Origin: Lachnospiraceae bacterium
GTDB lineage: Bacteria > Bacillota > Clostridia > Lachnospirales > Lachnospiraceae
Assembly: GCA_017470735.1 (NCBI GenBank)
Contig: JAFUYB010000051.1
Coordinates: forward strand, 1-64,000
DNA: 64,000 bases
Direction of reading: 5' to 3'
Position numbers and translations under genes: made by a program
Shown here: one piece after another, positions 25,771 through 32,338 of the stretch
Position numbering within the stretch: position 1 is the first letter of the stretch
Layout of the letters: the number at the start of each line of letters is the position of its first letter
The notes under the pieces: generated by a model
The model's database searches: none
What the model was told of the DNA's origin: nothing
The model's input: only the letters and a program-made list of their open reading frames with translations

Positions 25771-26904
25771 ATGAAAAAGAAAACATTTGCACTGCTTCTG
25801 TCTATATGTATGACGATGACAGTGACATTATCGGCGTGCAGCGGCACTGATACGGGTCAGACCTCAGATACCCAGGAGGCTGCGGATACAGAAACAGCCG
25901 AAGCTGACGATGCCAACGATCCTTCTGATTCGGACGATGCGGATACAGAGGATACCGCTTTTGAAATCGGTGAGCTGACCGGTGAAGCGACGGATTATTC
26001 CGATGAATCACATTGGGTACACTTGCCGGAATCCACGGACAAGGAAGTCGACACTTTCTATGTTTATCCGACCGTTGTATTAGAGGTGGATGACGAATCA
26101 GGCGATGTGCCATTAGATGATGAGACCCTCCGGCAATTTGCGCCGGCACTTTATGAGGAGCAGGCAACTGTATTTGAAAAGTCGACCAATGTCTATGCGC
26201 CCTATTACCGGGAAAAGAGCTTAGAGTCGCTGACATCTAACGACAAATACGATATGGAGCAGGCATTGTATGACGGCGTACAGCGGACAGATGTCTATGC
26301 CGCTTTGGATTATTATTTTGACAATTACAATGAAGGTCGGCCGTTCATTCTAGCGGCGCACTCACAAGGTTCGATCGTCGTCAAGATCATTCTGAAGGAA
26401 TACATGCAGGCACATCCTGACTACTATGAGCGGATGGTAGCTGCTTATCCGATCGGATTTTCGTTTACGGAAGACGATTTCGCGGAAAATCCACACATGA
26501 AATTTGCTACAGGTGAGGACGACACGGGCGTCATCATCTCCTGGAATACCGAAGGTCCTGACAATAAAGATGCAGAAAGCTGTGTGATTTTGGACGGCGC
26601 AAAGTGTATCAACCCTCTCAATTGGAAGACAGACGATACATACGCTTCCGCTGAAGAAAATGCCGGCAGTCGTCTTGATACCGATGGCGATGGTGTTTAT
26701 GAGGACATCATTCCGAGCCCGGCGGATGCCCAGGTCAATCCCGACCGTCCCGGCTCACTTCTGACAACTTACACGGATCTTGAGCCGAGCTTCCCACAGG
26801 TCTTTGGACCGCAAAGCTTCCACGCGAGGGATTATGATCTGTTCTACTACAATCTTCAGGACAATGTACAAAAGCGCATCGATGCCTATATGGCAGCGCA
26901 ATAA
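25771..26904 (+). CDS. DUF3089 lipoprotein, alpha/beta-hydrolase-like
   Basis: A 377-residue lipoprotein: signal helix FALLLSICMTMTVTL with lipobox LSACSG, then an acidic Asp/Glu/Thr spacer (to about residue 60), then a DUF3089 domain. The domain shows DTFYVYPTVV, the DVYAALDYYFDNYNEGRPFI segment and ILAAHSQGSIVV, a G-x-S-x-G-type nucleophile elbow with A-H-S-Q-G. I start it at 25771 (AAAGGAG upstream). It is predicted to be an esterase-like enzyme on the outer face of the membrane; the substrate is unknown. Confidence 0.85.
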   Translation: MKKKTFALLLSICMTMTVTLSACSGTDTGQTSDTQEAADTETAEADDANDPSDSDDADTEDTAFEIGELTGEATDYSDESHWVHLPESTDKEVDTFYVYPTVVLEVDDESGDVPLDDETLRQFAPALYEEQATVFEKSTNVYAPYYREKSLESLTSNDKYDMEQALYDGVQRTDVYAALDYYFDNYNEGRPFILAAHSQGSIVVKIILKEYMQAHPDYYERMVAAYPIGFSFTEDDFAENPHMKFATGEDDTGVIISWNTEGPDNKDAESCVILDGAKCINPLNWKTDDTYASAEENAGSRLDTDGDGVYEDIIPSPADAQVNPDRPGSLLTTYTDLEPSFPQVFGPQSFHARDYDLFYYNLQDNVQKRIDAYMAAQ

Positions 26905-26920
26905 TTGCAGGATACTGTTC

Positions 26921-26947
26921 GGGCAGGAGCACCTTACGCTCCTGCCC
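26921..26947. terminator. Bidirectional terminator between the DUF3089 and MerR genes
   Basis: GGGCAGGAGC (26921-26930) and GCTCCTGCCC (26938-26947) form a perfect 10-base stem with a 7-base loop, followed by TATTATATTG on the plus strand. It lies between convergent genes. Confidence 0.7.
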
Positions 26948-26964
26948 TATTATATTGTGCTGAT

Positions 26965-27837
26965 CTACACTTCTTCGATCGGAATCGCAAAACGGAACAC
27001 ATAATCTTTCGGCTCGATTTCAATCCCGACATAAGGCGCAACGATCCCGAGCGCGCGCATCGGACCCACAGCCTCCAATCCACGCCGGTCCATTTCTTCC
27101 CACAGCAGACGATGAGCCTTGTTGATCGCATCAGTATCCTCGTGCGTGCCGTAATAGAGAATACTGAGTGCTTTACACGACGGAATCCTTTGGATGTGGT
27201 CATCCGGCTGTTTCTTGATGCTTTCCGGATCCAGCGGAATGCATATCGTCGTGTGATATGGCTTGTCCGGATTGCCGATCGGATTGGTTTGCGTGTCCGA
27301 ACGCAGGGAAAACAGCGGTTCATCGTGATAATAGCTGTACCCCAGCCGTATCACCTCGTAAGTGATATTGTATGTAAAAACAGCTACCTCTGAAGGATAT
27401 ACACAATCGGTCGACCTGCAGTAACAGGTCGTTTCGGGGAGCTCTAATACGGAAAAGGTAAAATTGTTTTCCTTTGCAAGACGCAACGAAAACTCATCCA
27501 CGCCCCGCTGCAGCAGCTCAAGTCTGGTCTTAAGCTGTTTGAGCAATGCCTGCGGTTCCATATCTCCGCTGCGGTAGCCAAGGATCTCCTTCCTTGAAAG
27601 CCCTATTGTCCGCAGATACTGGTACTGCTGAAGCTGATATATATTGAAACCGTCATAATATCGGTAGCCGGTCTCCTGATTGATCTTCCGGGGTGTCAGA
27701 TAGCCGTCGTTCTCCAGCTTTAGGATCATGGACCGTGAAAAACCGCTTGCCTGACAGATCTGTCCGATACTGAACAGTTCGTCGGTGACGGATTCTTTTT
27801 GCTTGAATTGCCGGATTACCTTTGCTGTGTCTCTCAT
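26965..27837 (-). CDS. MerR-family regulator with a GyrI-like ligand domain
   Basis: A 290-residue regulator. The MerR winged helix reads FSIGQICQASGFSRSMILKL, GYLTPRKINQETGYRYYDG and QLQQYQYLRTIGLSRKEI. A dimer helix and a C-terminal effector-binding domain follow (ELPETTCYCRSTDC, YYGTHEDTDAINKA, ending PKDYVFRFAIPIEE). This resembles BmrR-type multidrug sensors. The first codon of the longest frame is TTG. I use the ATG at 27837, ten bases after GGAAGG. An unusual 20-residue extension precedes the helix-turn-helix. Confidence 0.87.
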   Translation of the reverse strand: MRDTAKVIRQFKQKESVTDELFSIGQICQASGFSRSMILKLENDGYLTPRKINQETGYRYYDGFNIYQLQQYQYLRTIGLSRKEILGYRSGDMEPQALLKQLKTRLELLQRGVDEFSLRLAKENNFTFSVLELPETTCYCRSTDCVYPSEVAVFTYNITYEVIRLGYSYYHDEPLFSLRSDTQTNPIGNPDKPYHTTICIPLDPESIKKQPDDHIQRIPSCKALSILYYGTHEDTDAINKAHRLLWEEMDRRGLEAVGPMRALGIVAPYVGIEIEPKDYVFRFAIPIEEV

Positions 27838-27910
27838 ATCTGCTCTGCCTTCCAATCTTCAGTGCTACAAGAATGTCTCCCAATATACGGAAACCATATT
27901 CCTGCCATTA

Positions 27911-28096
27911 TCAATTCTTCTGCTCCCATGCGAACCGGATGATCCATGCTCCGAACAGAAGCAGAACCGTGGTTTCCGGATTTTCCGTGATCCATATCAC
28001 CAGCAGTGCCGTAAAACACGCTGCCATCACAGTACATAAAATACTAATCACAAGCCAAACAATAAACTGCAAGGTGTCCTGTTCCCTTCCCATCAT
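27911..28096 (-). CDS. Small two-helix membrane protein
   Basis: 61 residues with two hydrophobic segments (FIVWLVISILCTVMAACFTA and TTVLLLFGAWIIRF) joined by a short ENPE loop. GGAG lies seven bases before two tandem ATGs. It is 73 bases upstream of the MerR regulator on the same strand, so it may be its co-transcribed partner. I do not recognise the family. Confidence 0.5.
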   Translation of the reverse strand: MMGREQDTLQFIVWLVISILCTVMAACFTALLVIWITENPETTVLLLFGAWIIRFAWEQKN

Positions 28097-28281
28097 CGGT
28101 ATTCTCCTTCCAAAAATTTGTATATGATATATCCCTTGTCCGGTAACTGCATCATATACAATTTATTGTCCTATAAAAATACCTGTATGTGGGAGGGACA
28201 GCAGAAAGTGATGGTGAATGTATATTTTAATCACATTCCATATTGGCTTACCGTTTTGTAATCACTGTATCATTTGTGTTA

Positions 28282-28869
28282 TTATTCATTCACATATTTT
28301 CTGATTCCACTAAGTTTTTCAATATCGTACTCATTCCAATATTCATTTGTCCATCTAAAAAATATATCTTTACGCTTCTTAAATATTCTGAACGGTTCCA
28401 CTGTATTATCATATATATGAAGGATATCACATACACTAATCAAATTTGGAATTAATGAAAGTGCTCTTTTATATCGAATTCTCACTTTTTCTTCTGGTAC
28501 ACCATGTCCTCCAAGTGCCTGTCTCGCGCTTACTCTTGCGATATTTATATCTGCATTAGATGTCAGAATATAAATACATCGCACAAAATATCCGCGTTTT
28601 TTTGCCTTCTGTAACAACTTTAAATTTCGATCTGTTGATAAAACCGTTTCAAATGTGAAATCTCTCCTCTGCTCTATCATTCTTTCCCGTAGTTCCTCCG
28701 CCTTTACGGCAGCTTCAATGTCAGAACAGAGTATGGTTCTTTTTATATCATCAGCATTTATATATTCCCCAACTGTCTTTGCCATTCCAGTAATTGTCGT
28801 TTTTCCACTTCCATTTGGACCAGCAAATACAATTACTTCTGGTAATTTTACAATATCATTCTCCAACAT
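28282..28869 (-). CDS. Zeta-toxin-family kinase
   Basis: A 195-residue P-loop protein: IVFAGPNGSGKTTITGMAKT is the Walker A motif, followed by EYINADDIKR and an Arg/Glu-rich helix, with RRDFTFETVLSTDRN as the substrate-side motif of zeta toxins. Zeta kinases phosphorylate UDP-N-acetylglucosamine and block wall synthesis. Whether this small version does the same is inference. The ATG at 28869 overlaps the end of the antitoxin gene by 14 bases and has GGAGGCGGGA upstream. Confidence 0.85.
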   Translation of the reverse strand: MLENDIVKLPEVIVFAGPNGSGKTTITGMAKTVGEYINADDIKRTILCSDIEAAVKAEELRERMIEQRRDFTFETVLSTDRNLKLLQKAKKRGYFVRCIYILTSNADINIARVSARQALGGHGVPEEKVRIRYKRALSLIPNLISVCDILHIYDNTVEPFRIFKKRKDIFFRWTNEYWNEYDIEKLSGIRKYVNE

Positions 28870-29050
28870 ATTCCCGCCTCCCGTCCGGATATTCGAGATA
28901 TGCTTTCTTTGTCGCACTGTCATATCTTGCGACAGGCAATCCTTTTATTCTTCTTATTTCATCATCTATTCTGATTGCATCCTTAAATCTCTGCGTCAAT
29001 TCTTCATCAGAAATGCCACAGGTAGAATCCAACTCATTTGCTATTGTCAT
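28856..29050 (-). CDS. Probable antitoxin of the zeta-type toxin
   Basis: A 64-residue helical protein (MTIANELDSTCGISDEELTQ, RFKDAIRIDDEIRRIKGLPV) with a short beta tail (YDSATKKAYLEYPDGRREY). GGAG lies before the ATG at 29050; the longer frame upstream is not protein-like. It directly precedes and overlaps the toxin gene, as antitoxins do. It does not look like the classical epsilon protein. Confidence 0.7.
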   Translation of the reverse strand: MTIANELDSTCGISDEELTQRFKDAIRIDDEIRRIKGLPVARYDSATKKAYLEYPDGRREYVGE

Positions 29051-29090
29051 AATGGAAGCTCCTTTAGTTGCTCTTAATTTGTGTCCGATT

Positions 29091-30098
29091 CTATTGTACC
29101 ATATTTTCCCGAAAAGTGTTTGATGTATACCGCTTCGCAATCTCTGCGTCAAACTGTTCCACAACTCTCTCGGGACTTACGATCTTTACGGAATCCCCCA
29201 GCGCAAAAATCCAGCCAAAAAACTGATTGCTGACCGCGACCTTCACAATCGTTTCCGAGCAGTTTTCATCCACCGGATAAATCTCAATTTCTTTTCCGAA
29301 GCGGTCAATGAATACGCCTACCATCTGGTTATCAAACCGGATCCGCACACTCTGCTCTTCTCCGCCGAACATCCCAAAGTTCTTTTTTGTATAAGCCGCC
29401 AGGTCAAAACGCTTGAAATGCTCCTGCCCGTCCCGCTTTTCTTCCAAAAGACGGATCCTGCGCATCTTGTCTACACGGTAATGCTTGATCTTTCCGGCCT
29501 CAGAATCAAACGCAACAAGATAATAATTCTCATCATTCCAGGAAAGTCCCCACGGACTGACTGCATAATCAGTCTGCCTTCTCGGAACAAGCTCTTTTTT
29601 GATATTCCACATCAGATATTCAAACCGGATCTGGCAGTTCTGCGCGATAGCGTTGTAAATGGCATCCACATTGTAATAAATGCTCTCATTCATCGTCTTG
29701 ATCCGCCCGGACACAAAAACCTGACGGTCAAGCTGCATGGCTTCAAAACGGCTTGCCAGCGATGTCAGTTTCTTAATCAGTGAATTGGATTTCTTGACTG
29801 TGATAAACTTAGATGACTGAATCGCATCCACCAATAGCTTCAGCTCCGGAAGCTCGAATTGCTTCGTGACCACATGATAATAACAGCTCCTGCCCGCCTG
29901 CTCCTTTTTGATGTCAATGCCCAGCTCCCCCAAAGCTGCCATATCATCATACAAGCTCTTCCTGTCAGCAGTGATGCCGTATCCTTCCAGCTTTTCCTTT
30001 ATCTGCCCAATGGTCAGGCCATGCTCCTCGTCCGTTTCCCGCAGCATGATCTGACTGAGACGGTATAGTTTGAATTTCTGATTTGTCCCCTTTGGCAT
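29091..30098 (-). CDS. WYL-domain transcriptional regulator
   Basis: A 335-residue protein with an N-terminal winged helix (GLTIGQIKEKLEGYGITADR, KSLYDDMAALGELG) and a central WYL domain (PRRQTDYAVSPWGLSWNDEN then YYLVAFDSEAGKIKHYRVDK). A C-terminal WCX-like extension follows (VGVFIDRFGKEIEIYPVDEN). WYL domains bind nucleic-acid or nucleotide-like ligands, and such regulators often control defence and stress genes. The antitoxin gene starts 40 bases after its stop on the same strand, so it can be the first gene of a three-gene unit. An inverted repeat surrounds its promoter. Confidence 0.9.
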   Translation of the reverse strand: MPKGTNQKFKLYRLSQIMLRETDEEHGLTIGQIKEKLEGYGITADRKSLYDDMAALGELGIDIKKEQAGRSCYYHVVTKQFELPELKLLVDAIQSSKFITVKKSNSLIKKLTSLASRFEAMQLDRQVFVSGRIKTMNESIYYNVDAIYNAIAQNCQIRFEYLMWNIKKELVPRRQTDYAVSPWGLSWNDENYYLVAFDSEAGKIKHYRVDKMRRIRLLEEKRDGQEHFKRFDLAAYTKKNFGMFGGEEQSVRIRFDNQMVGVFIDRFGKEIEIYPVDENCSETIVKVAVSNQFFGWIFALGDSVKIVSPERVVEQFDAEIAKRYTSNTFRENMVQ

Positions 30099-30135
30099 AC
30101 TTCTGCTTCTCCATGCTTTGCTTTTATGAACTTAC

Positions 30136-30180
30136 ATAAGTGACATTATTATACCAATAAGCGGCAGTTTCGTCACTTAT
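30136..30180 (-). promoter_or_regulatory. Promoter and operator of the WYL regulator
   Basis: ATAAGTGAC (30136-30144) and GTCACTTAT (30172-30180) are perfect inverted arms 27 bases apart. On the minus strand a TATAAT (30153-30148) lies between them, and a weak -35 overlaps the far arm. A dimer bound to both arms would bracket the promoter. Autoregulation by the WYL protein is the simplest reading. Confidence 0.6.
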
Positions 30181-30213
30181 ATTTTCTTAAACCTTTTCCC
30201 CGTTCATATTTGA

Positions 30214-30459
30214 ATGTTTATATTGGATGCAAATGCAGAGAATGCGACCTCAAGCTTTTCGCTCAAACATCTCATTCACTTCTGTGAATTGAATAACTGC
30301 AACTTTGATTACATTATTTTTGGAAAAGAGGGAAATGATGCGCTTGCAAAGCTCCCGGATGAGATTGTGGAGATTCTGCAAGGCAACAACAAAAACGAGC
30401 AAGACCGCCTTGCCCGTTATTTGCAGATGTTTGTAGAATTGTCAAAAGAGCAAGGATAA
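30214..30459 (+). pseudogene. Truncated Cro/CI-type HTH regulator
   Basis: 81 residues. SFSLKHLIHFCELNNCNFDY then IIFGKEGND is the usual last helix and exit of an HTH_3 repressor (the pattern L-x-x-I-x-x-x-L-x-V-x-x-D-Y-L-L-F-G). The three helices that should precede it are missing, and the ATG at 30214 has no ribosome site. The 5' part has been replaced by the WYL gene's promoter region. I judge it a decayed gene. Confidence 0.55.
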
Positions 30460-30464
30460 CACCC

Positions 30465-30707
30465 TCACCCCGCCTGCGGGTGCGCTTTCAGCCAGTCAAT
30501 GATATCCAGGCTCTCATACATCGGCTCGCCGTCGATGAAGAGACAGGGAACCTGCTCTTTTCCGCCGACTTCCACGAGCCGCTGACGATCTGCTTCACTT
30601 TGATGGATGTCGTGCAGTTCGATGTCCGACCGGCCGCTTGCGTCGATATAATCCAAGACACGGCGGCAATAGGGACAGGTTTCAAATTTGTAAAGTTCCA
30701 GCTTCAT
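30465..30707 (-). CDS. Glutaredoxin-like protein
   Basis: An 80-residue glutaredoxin: LELYKFETCPYCRRVLDYI has the CPYC redox site at residues 10-13, KEQVPCLFIDGEPMYES has the cis-Pro loop, and ESLDIIDWLKAHP is the closing helix of the GST-N/glutaredoxin type. AAGGAGGAG precedes the ATG at 30707. It probably reduces protein or small-molecule disulfides. A terminator for an upstream gene lies between it and the next gene. Confidence 0.92.
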   Translation of the reverse strand: MKLELYKFETCPYCRRVLDYIDASGRSDIELHDIHQSEADRQRLVEVGGKEQVPCLFIDGEPMYESLDIIDWLKAHPQAG

Positions 30708-30745
30708 AGTACTCCTCCTTTTTGCTGTGACATGTTTATACGAAA

Positions 30746-30770
30746 AGAACCGCTTGTGTGGAGCGGTTCT
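30746..30770 (-). terminator. Terminator after the small minus-strand gene at 30819
   Basis: AGAACCGCT (30746-30754) pairs with AGCGGTTCT (30762-30770) around a 7-base loop; on the minus strand it is followed by TTTCG. Another hairpin (TGACGG / CCGTCA, 30801-30821) lies just before it and has nearly the same loop sequence. Confidence 0.65.
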
Positions 30771-30818
30771 CTTCTGCATCCTTGTTCAAAGTCTGCATTC
30801 TGACGGCTGTGTGGACCG

Positions 30819-31088
30819 TCAGGTCAGGGTCATAACCCTCGCTTTGGTGTGTGTTGCCTGATGTTGTTTTAATTCATCACAGGCAGATTTGAATATGTTG
30901 CCGAAATCAATAGATGATTCCTTCCTTCGAGACTTTCGGAAAATCCCTTGGTGTGAGGAGTCACCATTGATGTCAGACAGATTGAACACGGATGATACTC
31001 TCATCGCATACTGATCGAGTTCGATAGCAATCCCTCCCTCCTTGATGCAATTTTCAAAAAGCTCCTCGGACAAATAACTTGTCCACAA
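30819..31088 (-). CDS. Small protein of unknown function
   Basis: An open frame of up to 89 residues. The later part, MRVSSVFNLSDINGDSSHQG and SSIDFGNIFKSACDELKQHQ, looks conserved-like with a helical end. I cannot fix the start: AAGGAGGGAGGG lies inside the frame, so an internal start (ATT at about residue 20, or the ATG at about residue 29) is as likely as the first ATG. There is no signal peptide or known domain. It has its own terminator downstream. Confidence 0.4.
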   Translation of the reverse strand: MWTSYLSEELFENCIKEGGIAIELDQYAMRVSSVFNLSDINGDSSHQGIFRKSRRKESSIDFGNIFKSACDELKQHQATHTKARVMTLT

Positions 31089-31250
31089 TCATATTAACAT
31101 CATTTATGAGAAATTGCAAGCATTTTCCACAAGATATTGTAGAAAACATTTGTTTATGCACAAGCGGGTTGATAAAAATGCTAATTTTGTGGATATTTCA
31201 TGCAGTCCGGGAGAAAGCATGCGCGTCAGTGCGATACAACCCGCAGCAGT

Positions 31251-31772
31251 TCATCCAAACAGCGCGGAAAGCAAATACATATATACTGCGTCAATCCCCA
31301 CAGCCAGTAATATCCCGCCAGCTACATCGCTGGGATAATGCACGCCAAGATACATCCGGGAAAAGGCAATCAGACACGCTGCAGTAAAAACAAAAATCGC
31401 AAAGGGCAATGGCATTGCCTGCAGGTAAAAGAAAAACATAACAAAGCCCATACATGTGTGTCCTGATGGAAAAGAAGTGTCTTTGGGGTGGATTTTTACT
31501 GTCGAAAGAGAATCACAGACCTCATATGGCCGTTTCCGCCGGATCAGCAGTTTTACAACAATATTGATTACAAATTCTCCAAATACAACCAAACCCGCAG
31601 AAAGCATGCCTATCTTTCTTGTCTTCGGCAATGCAAACAGAAGGACTGTCAGGATAATCCACAAAAACGAACCGTTTCCAAGCCTTGTCACATAAAGCCA
31701 AAAACGGTTCGCTTTTCTGCTCCTGACATGATCCTGCAGAAAGAGCAGGAATCGCAGTTCTGCATCCCTCAT
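31251..31772 (-). CDS. PAP2-family membrane phosphatase
   Basis: A 173-residue protein with about five membrane helices and the three PAP2 motifs: KLLIRRKRPYE (KX6RP), SFPSGHTCMG (PSGH) and SRMYLGVHYPSDVAGG (SRX5HX3D). Such enzymes dephosphorylate lipid phosphates, often undecaprenyl pyrophosphate or phosphatidic acid. Its ATG overlaps the stop of the GtrA gene by four bases. The context of glycosidases and GtrA suggests recycling of a lipid carrier used for glycan export, which is inference. Confidence 0.9.
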   Translation of the reverse strand: MRDAELRFLLFLQDHVRSRKANRFWLYVTRLGNGSFLWIILTVLLFALPKTRKIGMLSAGLVVFGEFVINIVVKLLIRRKRPYEVCDSLSTVKIHPKDTSFPSGHTCMGFVMFFFYLQAMPLPFAIFVFTAACLIAFSRMYLGVHYPSDVAGGILLAVGIDAVYMYLLSALFG

Positions 31773-32335
31773 GCTGTCGCAGCTTCCTCACTTGGGAAAA
31801 TGATCTTATTTACAAAGAAGAAGATCACCATCGAAATGCCGCCGTTTAATACGACTGTCACGATGTTGTACACAAAGTCCGGTACAAAATGCCCGGCGAC
31901 TGCTACCCAGACACAGTTGATCGAATTGACAATACAGGTAATGATGACAAAGGCAACCGCATACCAGAAAATTTGGAACGCGATGTTGCCCTTGCTGCGG
32001 AAAACAAAATTCCTCTGAATCGGAAAATTCACGCATTCCCCGATGATCATTGCCACCATGTATGCCCAGAAATAACGCATCCCGCCGGATGCCGCGTCAT
32101 AACCTAAGATATTCCATTGGAACGGAATCCCGAACAGTGTCACATCAATCCCGGGCCATCCATAATCTGTCTCAGGCATAAACGAAAACGCCTTGGGTAA
32201 AAATTGCAATATCAGGTATTTAAACACCGTGATCAGATTGCTGACAATAACGAATAATCCTCCCTCACGGATCCACTCTGCCGCCTTGGGATGGTTTTTT
32301 GCATAACCCTCCCACCAGTTTTTGATTCCTCCCAT
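31769..32335 (-). CDS. GtrA-like membrane protein
   Basis: A 188-residue protein with four membrane helices of the GtrA type: GGLFVIVSNLITVFKYLILQ, YFWAYMVAMIIGECVNFPIQ, NFVFRSKGN and TVVLNGGISMVIFFFVNKII. GtrA proteins are thought to flip polyprenyl-linked sugars. The N-terminus carries an extra soluble segment. It starts three bases after the stop of the GH3 gene, and its ribosome site GGGGGGAA lies inside that gene's end, so the genes are translationally coupled. Confidence 0.85.
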   Translation of the reverse strand: MGGIKNWWEGYAKNHPKAAEWIREGGLFVIVSNLITVFKYLILQFLPKAFSFMPETDYGWPGIDVTLFGIPFQWNILGYDAASGGMRYFWAYMVAMIIGECVNFPIQRNFVFRSKGNIAFQIFWYAVAFVIITCIVNSINCVWVAVAGHFVPDFVYNIVTVVLNGGISMVIFFFVNKIIFPSEEAATA

Positions 32336-32338
32336 AAT

